From positions 1,116,001 through 1,180,000 of the forward strand of contig JBAIAA010000110.1 of the NCBI GenBank assembly GCA_037893245.1: DNA of 64,000 nt. The letters are read 5' to 3'. A model generated the notes under the pieces. The model was not told the origin of the DNA and did no database searches. It saw only the letters and a program-made list of their open reading frames with translations. A program made the position numbers and the translations under genes. This DNA is from Crossaster papposus. Lineage: Eukaryota; Echinodermata; Asteroidea; Velatida; Solasteridae. The stretch's first letter is position 1; each line of letters opens with the position of its first letter. Shown one piece after another: positions 46,532 through 63,847 of the stretch.

Positions 46532-49289
46532 GGTTTATGGTGGGTTGGCTAGTTGGATTAGAGTTCCGCGACCCGGGAACAAAATGCAACTAAACAAAAT
46601 CTCGATGGTACTTTATTTTTTAAAGGTAACATGTCATAAAATACCTGACAATTGTATGTTTTGGATTGTTTATAGTTCGTGTTGGACTTCGGTTGGTCCC
46701 ACCGCCTGTACTGAGCGCTAGAAAGCGCTGATGCTCTTTGAGCTATGATTGGATTGCGTACAATTCAAAAGGTCATAGTATGATACCCAGAATGTCGTGA
46801 GTTTCCTTTGCAGAAACCTGTGAAGCCGCATCAGCGCTTCCCCGCACGGTCTAGTATATGGGCAGTGGGCCTGGGACTAAGCGAAATGTTGAACGAGCGG
46901 TTGCAACCGTATACTACCCCAACCATGGAGGAAAAAGTACCCTAATAACAACGTTGTACAACTGAAAGAAATCGTCCTTCGAGGATTCTGTGTTCCCTTT
47001 GTTCTCTTTTGTGTTTCGATCCTCCTTCGTAATACGATACAAGAGCACATTGTGTAAACACCTTCCATTGTATAACTCCTATTGTTCCTATTTTGCTTGT
47101 ACTTTGTGGTCGATTAGAGATATTACTTTTAAATTATCAGTTATAGCAGGGTTTCGTTTCAAACGCGTTTGGTATCCTAATTAAGCGCTTTCCAGAACGG
47201 ACGTATCCCTTTAATGGACACACAGACCCTCTCAATTCGGGACGTGTTCACTGTTTACCAAACTGAGGGTCAAGTGCGTGATGTCAGTTACGTGAAAACA
47301 ATTAGGGCTTCAAATTTAGCAGGTAGATTGACAATAAGATAGGGCTTTAAAGTTATATTATATTCTTAAAAAATGACAATGTTTTGTGATAAAATACAAA
47401 TAAACTGGTGTTTTATCGGGTAAATAAAACCTTTGACCGCTGATCACACAAAACGAAAAAGAAACAACCCCGCTCCTTTCACGGTCACAGCTTGTACCAT
47501 GTTTACGCACTTGAAATTTTAGCTCAGTCATGTTAGTAGGGCGGATCCGGGTTGATTAAGGGGTTATACATTCAGTTTCGGTTCCACAATACCAAACAAT
47601 ATTTTATGAAAACTATTAGACAATCAATTAAACATTAGCCCGTTAATTTTTGAAAATTACATCAAAAGCAAAGCAATTATGCTCGGCATTATAAAAACAC
47701 ACTTAGTGTGACGATTTAAATCCCACAATTTCAGACTCTTCGTGTTTTGTTTTGTCTCTATTTGACGATGGTTTTCTCTGTCGAATATTAGGGTTGTATA
47801 CTGGCACAAACAGAACATTTAATGCAAAATGTTTGAGCCCATTGCACGCACCGAAACATCGGTCGAACAAGATTGTTTTCCCTGATACTGGTTTCCTGTT
47901 AGAATCGAAAACACACACCAAAAAACTCAAAATACATACTAGCTATAATAGTTTTTAAATTTAAATTACTAATACAAACAAAGCAGACTGAACTAGAAAT
48001 AACCGATGTTAAAGCCACGTTGAAACGGTGGGGTTATTAGAATTAGGTATCTTATGCCCAAATAGGTATCTTATTGTGCGGAAAATGGTATCCGTATTGA
48101 CGAAATCTGACATTGAAAGTAGCTTCGAAATACACGGTACCCGTGAAGGCCCATAGTTTTGAAGGCCCAGACGCGACACCTAAAATATTAGGCAAACGAT
48201 TTTCTCCAAATACGATTAGGCTTATGTAGTATCCACCGATCCAACACTTTATAGGTTAGCTGGTATACACTCTATACTTGAGACTTGGTTGCGATCCCAC
48301 AAACACAAATTATCCTACAAACTTTCAAATACATTTTACAATTAATATGCTTACCACCGTTGAGCGCTTCTCTGCTTGATGACGAGATCAAACTGGTAGC
48401 GTAAAAGTTTGAACCGTACTTATATACCATGCACTGTGAGAGTATGGCCAATTGGTACCACGCTGTACTCGTATACAACGATAAGGGGATCAAATAAAAA
48501 GATACTTACCGGTACTGTTTAAAAAAAAAAAAATATTAAATTAGTTTTTTTTCTGAATGGGACTGACGAAACGAGTTGATCCAAAGATAGGTGTAACTTC
48601 CTTCTGTGCGAAAAGCTTGTTTTTTGTTTGTTATGACGCAAAGGTTGTGAATTATTATAAACGTCTGTATAAAGGACATTATTACGAAACAAAACATACA
48701 TTAGCTTGTCCGTCAAGTAAGACTGTATACTTTGGTAATAGTTCATAAATAGGGGTCCAAAAAGTGATTTTTATTTTGTTTGGTGTCCTGATTACACCTG
48801 ACCTGTGAAATTGACTATGCAAGTGACGTCATTGAAATTGACTTCAAACTTGTCTTATTTGATTTGCCTGTATAATGCTTTATGTTGTCACTTTTGGAGA
48901 TAGAAGGCATCAAAGCAAACAAATCAAATTCATCTACAGTGGCAAATTTTAAGCGAATTAGCTTTCTTCCAGACTGCTGTCGTTTCTTAGGTAGTCATAT
49001 TAGATGCCAGACGTTCATGTAGTCGTGAACCACATAACGATCGAGGCTCGATATTGTGTTTTCCCTTATTCCTATGTTATACCCAATCCCCATTGCTTTG
49101 CGCTTGCACCGTCGATCGAGGACCGAATTTTTCCATTCATACCGCCGACCGAGGGGCTTTTGTTTCGTATTGTGTCTCACCCCTCGGTGGTGCAAGAGCA
49201 AACAGTCGTGTTCACATCTGACATTTTAATGTTTAACATATTCAACGTGCAAGTTATGTCAACGGTTAAAGGTTGATATTGGTGCGTCA
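46532..49289. other. Intergenic region, no gene seen
   Basis: This stretch lies between the 5' end of the M13 gene and the 3' end of the first cytidine deaminase. It is AT-rich with only chance short frames. A solo CATGGAGG at about 46924-46931 lacks flanking direct repeats. Confidence 0.5.
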
Positions 49290-52124
<2,835 letters not shown>

Positions 52125-52996
52125 CGTAATTTCAGTTGTCCAAAACAGGACTCTATACCTCGAGTAATCGCTACCACAGTCTTTAAAATGTAACAGCACT
52201 AACTGGGCTGGACTTATTAGGCAACTAGTTTTCGTAGCTATTATAGGGCCTCTTTTGATTTGAATGAACTGTATTATAGAGCTGTTCCTTGCTCTATGGT
52301 ATTATGTAGCACGAGATGATACAGTATACAGAAATACGTCGCACCGCCACAGTACACTCTGCATTGCATTGTGTTATCTCAGGGCGCCCGGGTCAAGGCC
52401 AGACTAGACTACTGTTGGTTATATTATTGTCAATGTATTCGAATGAATTTGAAATCTTTGTACATGTACCTCAAAGTAATATACTCCCAACATTTTCCTA
52501 ACGTTTCTAAATTTCTCAAGCGTCCTAATCAAATTGTGATTGTTGTTTTGTAAACTTGTATTAAACAAAATACAAACCCCTTTCACTCAGCAACATGTTT
52601 ATTTCACAGAAAATACCAACAGACTGTAGGTTTTATTGACTTTCGTGCTATACAATTTAATATAAAAATATAAAGAAGGGTGCTAATTAATCAGTATTAT
52701 TTTGTGGGAAGTTTTAAATTTTGACATCACGGTAACTGGATTGGTGTAGGCGGGGGGGGGGGGGGGGGTTAAAGCGCTCATTTCCTTCTTATTCCTCCAT
52801 GCTCACACCGTGCATGCATCGCATTTTATTGGACAGAGAAAGCCATGAAAAGTAATGCACGCGACCATGGAGGAATAAGAGACCGCAATGTCTGTATTCA
52901 GCTCAGAGGAAGATAACCCCGATTCTAATCTAAAGGAAGGATCGCTCGTTTGTCTTCACCCCCCCTCCCCGGCCCACCCAACCAAGACAGGTCGCC
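52125..52996. other. Gap between the two cytidine deaminase genes
   Basis: It contains the promoter side of copy 1 and the 3' flank of copy 2. Minus-strand AATAAA signals (TTTATT on the given strand) are at 52598-52603 and 52825-52830, and a long G run is at 52751-52768. No extra exon is seen. Confidence 0.45.
52788..52879. repeat. Hairpin with CTTATTCCTCCATG arms
   Basis: CTTATTCCTCCATG (52788-52801) and CATGGAGGAATAAG (52866-52879) form a perfect 14-base stem around a 64-base loop. The arms contain the same CATGGAGG core as the tiny hairpin elements but point inward, and no flanking 7-bp repeat is seen. It lies about 120 bases downstream of the CDA copy 2 stop codon. Confidence 0.6.
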
Positions 52997-54958
<1,962 letters not shown>

Positions 54959-56752
54959 CGCTTTTCATCCGTTAGTATAGTCTGTAACCGGTCGTTGGAT
55001 TTCTTCACGATTGACCGACCGTGTCCGTGCACAAGTTGAAGTGTCCGAGTACGAGGCTTAACTATAGAAAACGAATGGAGTGGCCCTGTATGTATTATAT
55101 GGGTATTGTATACAGGGTTAGGGTTAGTCCATTCTATGCCCTAGGGTAAATAAAGTCGAGAGTTTTGAGTGGGCCCTGCATTCTATAATTGCTCCTTTAT
55201 GAAATTGGGACTCCTATAAATATGCTAATTTACGGGATCTCTCTAAAGCTCATACGTGCCCTGCAATTTCCTATGCAAGCGCATTCGATCAAGAATACCT
55301 GAACAAATACTGTGTAATTTACTGGAGCCAAATGCGTGTACAACCCGACCTTGAAGCATGCATGACTGCAATTCATTGTTTACAAACCAAACGCACGTTA
55401 TTAAAGGGGCAACTTTGCCTTCAAATCTCATTAAATTGTGCTGTTTGGAAATGCTCCTTATCCGTTGTAAGAGTTTCTCATGTAACAAAACGCCTATGAT
55501 TTGTTGTACACCTGTAATGAATGAATAGTAATACACAAAAATTGACTCTGACCCCAGTGACATAATTATGACCCGCGAAACATATTTCCAACACAACAGT
55601 AAATCCCATGGCAATGGTAAATGTACCACCGTCCAAATATAATACGCAAAATATAAAGACGAATCCAACGAAGGGATTTTTTTCCATTTATCATTGGCGG
55701 CGCTGTTTCCCTTTCGGTAGGGGGGGGGGGGGGGCAACACTAATTTCTTAGGATATGACTACTCCGATTTGCCGCGTTACGACCAAACGTAACATTAGCA
55801 TATTGTTCAAACCACATGATGTTTCCGCGCATGCGTAATTGTGTGACTATAAACTTGGTTATAGTGGTAGTATAGCAGGTGCCTGTCTTAATTTTTTTAT
55901 AAAAGTTTCGTGTCTTCTTGGGCTTTCATTCTTATAACAATACTGCACTCGTTTAATATTTTTTCTGATTCCAGAAAACATTTGAATACATAATTGGTAC
56001 ATAAAATTGTATAAACCCGAGGACAAAGATACATTTTTGACTTCTAAAATAATACAAATATTCCTTAGAAGAATCAAATACACAAAAAGGTAAAATTTTG
56101 AAATATAAACTTTCCAGTATAAACCTGAGAAAAAAGAAAGAACAAATGTCCCACAAAATTTACCGACCTTGTAGAAATTTATAAAATTATTAATGAACAA
56201 TAATGAAAACTGTTTTATAAAAACAATATTAATATAATTTTAATGAAGTATTTAACACAAATCACCATTACTATCCCTTTAGCTCCAGAGGCTTTGCGTA
56301 CATGTATAGTTATAATTATAATTTATAACTAAAAGTCCGTCGTACTTTGTACTTTGCGCTATACGCACTCGAACCATAATATGTGACATGGTATGTCAAA
56401 ACCAGGCGGAATTGGGCGCAGAGCTACGAATGGAGAAACAGCTGCAAAATGATGTAGAGTGTTTTTTGGTGATTTTATATTTTTTGTGGTACTATTTATG
56501 TTTCAACTGTTCTGTAAAACTTCATTGACAAAGCATTTTGTTTAATACAAAACTCCAACTTTAAAGGTCTTTAAAGGTAACATTTTCAAACAATGTGATT
56601 TCAAAATTGTATATCTTTACTTTGGAATATCCAATATTAAAACGTCTCTCCCGATATTCTCCCCCAATTCTCGCCGTTGAAAAGGTACTTGCGCACACAG
56701 CCAATCAAAACACATACCATCTATATAAATGATAGAGGGCACCATTGCACAA
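54959..56752. other. Intergenic region with a dispersed repeat
   Basis: There is no supported exon. The long minus-strand frame across 55243-55740 begins in a G homopolymer and has no recognisable domain. Positions about 55655-55765 are homologous to 62240-62380 (shared GACGAATCCAAC and CATTGGCGGCGCTGT), so both are copies of one dispersed repeat. Confidence 0.45.
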
Positions 56753-59700
56753 CTACTCCACCATGTCCTTCATGTTGATTGGGGTCCCTTTCCGATAGGA
56801 CTGTTCACAAGCCTCTGCGATGACTGTTGCCATGACAGTGTCTTGCCGAGAGACTTCAATGTGATGGTCAAGACCTAAAAAAACGGGATAGAAAAAAATT
56901 AAATTTGCATGTGAGCGTTGGAGTGTTTTGCAGTAAGTGTTTTATAATAATACAAATACAAATACAAATAATAATAATATAAGAGGGCTACTTATCGATA
57001 CTGGCAGCTGAGAAGCTGAATTGTTAAGGGTGCAGCTACAACGTGTTCGAGTTGATGGCACAGCCGCCATACGACACTATATCTGACCACGGAGCACAGC
57101 CAGAGACTGCATTTTGCTTACAGTCTCTGTTCATCAGGAACAAAACCATTTCTGCAGCAGCTCGAGATCAGCGCAATTGAGTCTCTACCTTCACAGGCAC
57201 CCATTTATACTCCTGGGTGGCGAGAAGCAATTGCAGTAAAGTGTCTTGCCCAAGAACACAATCACCTTGTTCCCGTCAGGATTTAAACCTGAATAAGATT
57301 AAAACTGCTGCAAATTTAAACCTGTGTACCATCGCACACGAATCAAATATCGTAACCATTACTTTACAATAAAATAACAGAACAGTATATTCAAATATTC
57401 GGTTGATGATCGAGTATTCTGTATATTTTGGACAGCCGTAAAGAGGCTCAGTCAACTACTTTTTTCTCCACTACCTAATTGGTAATCAATGAAGTAGTCA
57501 AGCTCGTTGGCGTAGGCTTCTGCATAGCGCTGGGGGAAGGAATGAGATATTGGCTCGGCAGTAGCACCCTGGTTACCAAGATGACCAACTACGTTGATCT
57601 GATGGCTGCAATTGCGCGTCTCCAACATTCCACCCGAACCGAAAACCTGTCGCAAAGGACGAGTACAAATCAGAGAGCTGTATTAAATTACTAGAGCGCT
57701 AACTCCTAATTTTTCCGTGTTTTACTCATCAGTGTTGTATATTCCTTTTTACCGCTAAACCTCCACTCCACCACCAAGTGGTGACGAAAAGAGCTGCTAC
57801 TGGGAAAGAGATGTGACGTACCTCGATGCGTTGATCATATCCATAGCTGGAATCTCGACTCAGGTCGATGACGGCAATGGTTCCGCTAGCAAACTTCATT
57901 GTAATGGCCACCTGGTCCACGTCGTCCATTTCGGCCAGCTCTTGACGGAAGCAGTGGGCCTGGGTGTAGACCACCTCTGGGAACTGACCCAGGATCCAGC
58001 ATATCACGTCGATGTCGTGGACAGCGCAATCATGGAATATGCCACCTGCACAAAAGATTATTGGGGATGTCCTAAAATAATTGCCTTATAATAATTATAT
58101 ATTTTTGGAAAGGGGGATGGGGAGGAGGGTGGGGGGGGGGGGGACGACTGGGTTACCGGACACCTATGATACAAGGGGTGCTGTTCACGATACAAAATGT
58201 ACTTCTACTTCAAACTTGCACACTTTAATACCTCATTAAACCACTACACCAATGGAACCTCCCCCCCCCCCCCCCCCCACACTTCTCATGTCTATTCTTT
58301 CCGGACTATGTATTTATTGTATTTATTCTGGACATGTATTCAAAAGCTCATGCACATCCACTGTTTTTCTTTTAGATTATTCTGGGTAGTTATTGTTATT
58401 ATTAATTCTTTCTGGTAATGAAACCAAATATCCCTCAAAATATCCTTAGGCACTGTAGCCCATAAGCCTGAAGAAACCTACAGTAAGAAGACAACGAGAA
58501 GAAAGTACAGTTTTCAAGGTGGGAAGAAAACCCCAGAAGAATATCCTGGAGAAAACACAAGGAATCAGGCAGGGACTAAAAACCCAATCCACATATTGGC
58601 CCAGGCCGGATTCGAACCCGGATCACATAGCAGTGGAAGGCGAGGAAAGAAAAGCTACGCCAACCTGACTCCCCTATCACATAATGGTGATCATTAGCAA
58701 ATACGGCAGCGAGTGGAGCTGAATTTTACCTGATTCCTTGAAATATGCCAGAGGTGGAAAGGGGCTGTCCCGAGAACATGTTTTGATGGACTGAACTTGG
58801 CCCACCGCACCGTTCTTGACACGCTGCTGGAGATGTCGTATGGAGGGATCATACCGCCTGTTGAAAAAAATTAAAATAAAGGAAGAATAAGCTTAGACTT
58901 TGAATGAACCAAACCTTGAGCCTTTTTATTTTGGAGGGAGCTATTAGAGCTTTCCGTTTTCGCATACTTTAGTATTCGATGACACATATCTGCAACTGCA
59001 TTAAACCAAATATTTGGATGTTTGAAATGGGCAGATGCAACTTCGTACCGTGCCGGGCGCGCAGGTCAGAAGTAACAATAAGGTTGTTTCACGTTCCAGT
59101 TGCGCATGCTCAGTAGAGCGCCCTCTGTAGGCCTACTACATGTAGGAAGAGGGGAACACCCATATAAACACGCTATCATCCGGGTAAGTTGGGTACCCCT
59201 TTTTGCGCTGAATCCAAGATGGCCGCGGAACGTGAAACAACCTTATTTACATGCAGCAACCAATATAGTTTGCTAAACTGTTTTGCAGGAAACAATTTTT
59301 TTTTCTTTTGCAGGAAACAATTTTTTATTGTCAGTGGCTTTGACCTGCCAATAGAATGGAACAATAAATCACTGTCAACATAAAATTTACCTTCAAACAA
59401 CAAAAGTGGCATCTGACAATAAAGTTCCGCACTTTGTCAATACAATAACACCACAGTTGCGAGTAGGCCCTATACCTTTACAGTTGAATTGAAAAGTGTA
59501 AAATTAAAGGTCACCTGTTGAATGCGCAGTATAACATCTTGCCATGTTTCTCGGCTAGATCGTAGCACGACTTAGTGGAACTGAGCTGTCTGGCAATGGG
59601 TTTCTCACAGAAGACTGCTTTACCTATGCAAGGGGAGAAAAAAGGAAGAGAAAAAGGTCATTCTGTTGCCATCTCACATATGTGACCGGCTCTACAAAAA

Positions 59701-62099
59701 GATATGACGTGTTTAAATATTGATTACTTCCTTTGAGTTCAAATTACAAAACTGAGAAAACAGGCTTTGAAATAGCCGGCTCTGTTGTACTACAACAGAA
59801 CGATGCACACAAAATGGTAGTTTTTTCCACTTTATTCATCAAAATCAATATTTCTTTGAATGAAACCTGTAACTGTAGGTATTAAAGATGTCATTCATGA
59901 CAAAAAATGAAAATCTAATTTTGATGAAATGTTTACCCTCTCAACGTTGAGCGGGCCATTACATGATAGTGCACAGCACGACATAATTTTTGTAGAGCCG
60001 GTCACATATTGGTCACTCAAGTCAACCAAAGTTTTCACAAAACCTTCCACGGTCACCGAGTTATATTTGGCTCTTTGTTTTGGTGGAGTTCATGTAGAAT
60101 TACTTGCTTGGTTCAAGCTCAGTGCAAAAGTGCCCGTTAACCCTAACCCCCTAGGCCCATTCGGTGTATCGTACCTTTAATGTTGCCATGACAACAATAT
60201 ATTTTTTTTACCAGCTGCCAATGCTTTCTTGACGATGTCTTCATGGGTGTGGGTGAATGTGCAAACAATGACTGCATCGATACTGGAAAGCAAAAAAAAC
60301 ACTAATTAGTAGGTGGTTGCATCTAAAAAAAATAATTAATTATCACCAAAAATAAATTAGTTCTGGCTAATCAAAACACCAAATATGCCACAAGAGGGTA
60401 CTTTTTCCTTTATATCCTGAAGGTCAATCAGTGCAAAAATGTTGAAACGACATGAATCTATATTATTGTAGCTGGGACACAGAAACATTTCCAATTTTGT
60501 TAAGAAATTTTCTTGACTCTTCATAGATTGTTCTACACAAAGTGGCATGAGCAGCCATGGGCCTATATTAACGAGTGAGCCATAATAATCTTCAATTTTT
60601 TTACTTGCGGATAGAAATGACCAAAAGTTAATTAAAAATTAATACCACTTCCAGTTCCAGTCTTCTCTTATGAATAATTTTAATTTTGTGTTAAAGCCAC
60701 TTTTAAAAAAATATTGAAAAATGAAAGTTAGGAAAGAATGATGAGAAGCCTCTTAGGCCACGAGAATGAAAGTTATAGATTTGCGTCCACCGCCCGCATG
60801 CCTGAAAAGCTACCGCACATAAATTTTCATTATTTAACATTTTTTAATTAAAAAAAATAAATAAATAAATAACAAAATTCATTTGATTACATGAATTCTG
60901 TTCAAAATCACCCCTTAAAAAGGTAACGGAAAGATGATCTATGAATAGCTATGAACGCAGTATCATCATTTTGCCAATATCTAGCGGCGGCGGTGGGATT
61001 ATTGTTGAAATATTAGGGCTAAACAATAAAGAAGTTTATTGACATTGCATTGATATTGATCATGATGGCATGATCGAAATGGGAAATTTTACGATTCATC
61101 ACTGCGCCTCCCGACTCCTCTGTATTTATTCCATATTGAAAATCATGCTTACATGTGCGTGTTTGTGTATTACCTGTTCACACAGTACATGGGTGCATAT
61201 ATGTATAAACTCTGGCTACGCCACTGTTTGTATATTATGTAAAACAACAGTCATTAAAAAATAATGAATAATGAAAAAAAGCCTCATGTGTTTTCAAAAA
61301 AGTCCGGACACAAATCTATAACTTTTAATCTCGTGGCCTTGGTGAGATGTGTGGTTCTGTTTGTGTATTACCTGTTCACACAGTACATGGGTGCATATGT
61401 ATAAACTCTGGCTACGCCACTGCTTGTATATGTAAAACAACAGTCATTAAAAAATAATGAATAATGTAAAAAAGCCTCATGCGTTTTCAAAAAAGTCCGG
61501 ACACAAATCTATAACTTTCATTCTCGTGGCCTTAGTGAGATGTGTGGTTCTGAAAGGAACCGGAGAAAACTCAACGTTTCGGACAGTATGCTCTGCCCGT
61601 CGTCGAGTAGAATGCAGAAATAGTCTGGTAGCATCCCATTTAACACTTTAAAATTTATAAAATACATTCAAGGAACACGACCAAAATGGCTTTATTATCG
61701 ACCTGACGGTCAAATAAATTCAGAGTACAGAGTATTATTAAGGCCTGCCGGTGTCTATCTTTTTTCCCTTTTCACCCCCAGTTTTGCAGGGTGAAGACAC
61801 CTTGATAAACCAAAAATGTCTCACCTGTGATCCTCATAGACCTTCTTAGATTCAGCAGCGGTCAGAACCTTGCATCCTTCCTCGACGTGATCGAAGAGCC
61901 ACCGACCCATGACCTCCTCGGCCCGGTCACGACTCTCTTCCACCACGTACCGAATCCGCGCCCGGGGATTCTGAACCAAGTTGCCAAAATGGATTGCGCC
62001 GGCACGTCCCAAGCCGAAGATTGCAAAGGAGACTTTCTTCGTCTTTCTTGGCCTTTCAACAATTTCACTGTTGTTGTTTACGTTGTTCTGAAGCGCCAT
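56753..62099 (-). CDS. Gfo/Idh/MocA-family NAD(P)-dependent oxidoreductase (inositol 2-dehydrogenase-like), 7 exons
   Basis: Exons, 5' to 3': 62099-61825, 60282-60212, 59623-59515, 58857-58730, 58045-57822, 57646-57475, 56874-56753; 1101 nt, 366 aa. The start is the ATG at 62097-62099 (MALQNNVNNN); the open frame continues a little further without an ATG. The Rossmann nucleotide-binding loop is GLGRAG (residues 29-34). The EKP motif (122-124), whose Lys is catalytic in the family, and the HDCAVHDID segment (199-207) with the Asp/His of the active site are present. The substrate is not identifiable. Bacterial homologues act on inositol and other polyols or sugars, and animal members are poorly characterised. 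A second, partial copy of exons 1-2 lies upstream at 62879-63787 with matching phases. Confidence 0.9.
56945..57310 (-). repeat. SINE-like element in a Gfo/Idh intron
   Basis: Read on the minus strand, a decayed B box (GGTTTAAATCCTG, about 57278-57290) is followed by TTGTGTTCTTGGGCAAGACACTTTA, a longer body and an ATTATTATTATTTGTATTTG tail at about 56946-56981. The GGGCAAG segment is shared with the element at 38430-38640. Confidence 0.5.
58440..58670. repeat. tRNA-like repeat remnant
   Basis: GGCCGGATTCGAACCCGGATC at about 58605-58625 resembles the T-arm/B-box complement of tRNA-derived repeats. It is preceded by a purine-rich body (GGGAAGAAAACCCCAGAAG). It lies in an intron of the oxidoreductase gene. 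No intact tRNA fold was found. Confidence 0.35.
60756..61531. repeat. Inverted repeat enclosing an intronic segment
   Basis: A 33-base arm at 60756-60788 is the reverse complement of 61499-61531 with one mismatch, and of 61306-61338 with a few. The arms contain GGCCACGAGA / TCTCGTGGCC. The layout suggests a foldback element whose right end was later duplicated in tandem. It lies in intron 1 of the oxidoreductase gene. Confidence 0.65.
61161..61556. repeat. Tandem duplication of about 195 bp
   Basis: Unit 1 (61161-61358) and unit 2 (61359 to about 61553) share GTTTGTGTATTACCTG, CTCTGGCTACGCCACTG and AAAAAGTCCGGACACAAATC in the same order, with a few substitutions and small deletions. The CTGGCTACGCCACTG segment recalls transposon ends of the GGCGTAGCCAG type. 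Confidence 0.8.
61556..61640 (-). mobile_element. Possible Penelope-like retroelement fragment with hammerhead-like motif
   Basis: On the minus strand, GGGCAG and CTGTCC form a 6-base stem around AGCATA, followed immediately by GAAAC. The preceding CGACGA partly matches the CUGANGA box of hammerhead ribozymes. Similar GACGGGCAGA...CCGAAACGT sequences are associated with Penelope-like elements in animals. The core is imperfect here, so cleavage activity is doubtful. Confidence 0.35.
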
Positions 62100-62244
62100 T
62101 TTGCAATCCACAGGTCTATCTGTCGCTACTAGTACTTCATAAGTTCAGTCAGTTGCATTTTCTCCTTCCCTTTCCTGGCCTTCCGCTCCCGGGCCACCGG
62201 AAGCGCCGCGCGCTGTATACATGTACATGTAGTACAATAGACGA

Positions 62245-62303
62245 ATCCAACCATGGAGGCTGTCATCGGCCTCCATGATCGATGATCCCATGATCGATCC
62301 AAC
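62245..62303. mobile_element. CATGGAGG hairpin element 4 with 7-bp target duplication and an empty-site counterpart
   Basis: A 45-base insert (62252-62296) begins with the hairpin CATGGAGGC...GCCTCCATG and ends GATCCCATGATCG. It is flanked by ATCCAAC on both sides (62245-62251 and 62297-62303). The homologous repeat at 55655-55700 has a single ATCCAAC (55663-55669) and no insert. Confidence 0.75.
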
Positions 62304-62531
62304 AAAGGAATTTGTTTCATTGTCATTGGCGGCGCTGTATCAATTTCAGGGGCCAGGCAACGCTAATTTATAATAGCGATAGGACAACTTACTGCCCCCC
62401 TACAATGTCCGTATGTACGATTGAATTCGTCTTTAGTAATTTATTACGGGCTCCATTTAGAGGTGATTGAATTATTTTAATGAAATGGCGTTTGTTCGTA
62501 AGAGCATGGAGGTCGGAAACATTTACAATGT

Positions 62532-63787
62532 AGAAAAGGTCATTTTGTTGCCATCTCACATATTGGTCACTCAAGTCAACCAAAGTTCTCACAAAACCTT
62601 CCACGGTCACAGAGTAATATTTGGCTCTTTGTTATAGGGGAGTTTATGTAGAATGACCCGTTTAAAGCTGGTTCAAGCACAGTGCAAAAGTGCCTGTTAA
62701 CCCTAACCCCCTAGGCTATTTTGGCTAAGACCCGTTCCTCAATCCTGCAAAATCCTCAAACTGCCACCATGCAAAAATTGTATTCATCCTCAATCTTCCA
62801 GAATCCTCTTCCAATCACTGATATTATGTAAAACAAGTCTATTTAATGTAGCCACGACAACAATTTGGTTTATTTTACCAGCTGCCAATGCTTTCTTGAC
62901 GATGTCTTCATGGGTGTAGGTGAATGTGCAAACAATGACTGCATCAATACTGGAAAGAAAAAAAGCCACTTTAAATCCAGTCAATCATCTTTAAAAAAAA
63001 ACATCTGCAAATATCATTATCATGAACCCCTTGACACCAGGCAGGACTATGGCCTTGGCAGGTATCTTTCAAAAAATCAGAACTTAAAATCAGAACTTAA
63101 AATCTCTATTAGAGCACCAATTTTAACATTACATGATAAACTAACATTTGAGAAAACAAAATGTACATTTTAAGCGTACTTATTAATTTAAGGCCAGAGG
63201 TCATTTTGCTACATGTTGTTTCTGTGCTAAAATATGAAGATATGACTTTGACCATTCATACTATAGCTTCAAAATGAGCTTTGTAGGTGCTATGTATTTG
63301 GAAAGAATAGAGTTCGGAGGTCATGCAAATTAGTGGGCAGTCATGTTACAATTAACGCGTATCTAAACAAACTAATTCAATTACCATAAAAAATAATCAG
63401 TTCTGGCTATTAAATAAACACTAAATGAATGAATAAGGCAAGTCCGAGTAACTGGACCCTGGTTATCGGTTGTTTTTTTACATTTAGACATGATCTGGCG
63501 ATCAGATATGTCAAAATGTTAAAAAAGCGATAACTAGGGTTCAGTATAAACTGGCGGCAAATAAAAATATATTCAGAGTAAGCCTATCTATCGTTTTTCC
63601 CTTTTCACCCCCAGTTTTGCACGGTGAAGACACCTTGATAAACCAAAAATGTCCCACCTGTGATCCTCGTAGACCTTCTTGGATTCTGCAGCGCTCAGAA
63701 CCTTACATCCTTCCTCGACGTGATCGAAGAGCAGCCGACCCATGACCTCCTCGGCCCGATCACGACTAGCTTCCACCACGTACCGAC
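62532..63787 (-). pseudogene. Partial duplicate of the Gfo/Idh oxidoreductase (exon 1 part and exon 2)
   Basis: Exon 2' (62949-62879) is 71 nt like the original and encodes IDAVIVCTFTYTHEDIVKKALAAG (His to Tyr). Exon 1' (from about 63787 to 63658) encodes VVEASRDRAEEVMGRLLFDH..KVYEDHR and keeps its donor. Homology in exon 1' stops abruptly at 63787, where unrelated sequence and a 27-base G run begin, so the Rossmann-loop half is absent. Non-coding flanks are duplicated too (62564-62735 matches 60002-60165; 63587-63658 matches 61757-61825). No duplicate of exons 3-7 is present. It is either a truncated duplicate or an alternative set of first exons spliced to exon 3, since the phases allow it. 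Confidence 0.7.
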
Positions 63788-63820
63788 CGTAACAGGCCCG
63801 TACACAGGGAAGGGAGAGAG

Positions 63821-63847
63821 GGGGGGGGGGGGGGGGGGGGGGGGGGG
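63821..63847. repeat. Poly-G tract at duplication breakpoint
   Basis: A run of about 27 G is followed by GTACGTACGTACGT and a C run. It lies about 35 bases beyond the point where homology to the oxidoreductase exon ends. It may mark a true breakpoint or an assembly difficulty. Confidence 0.8.

Noticed and set aside
46918..46931. CATGGAGG site as another tiny insertion
   Set aside because: No right arm and no matching 7-bp flank. The sites at about 52017 and 62504 fail in the same way.
55243..55740. 165-codon minus-strand ORF
   Set aside because: It begins as poly-Pro from a G run, has no recognisable domain, and overlaps a dispersed repeat.
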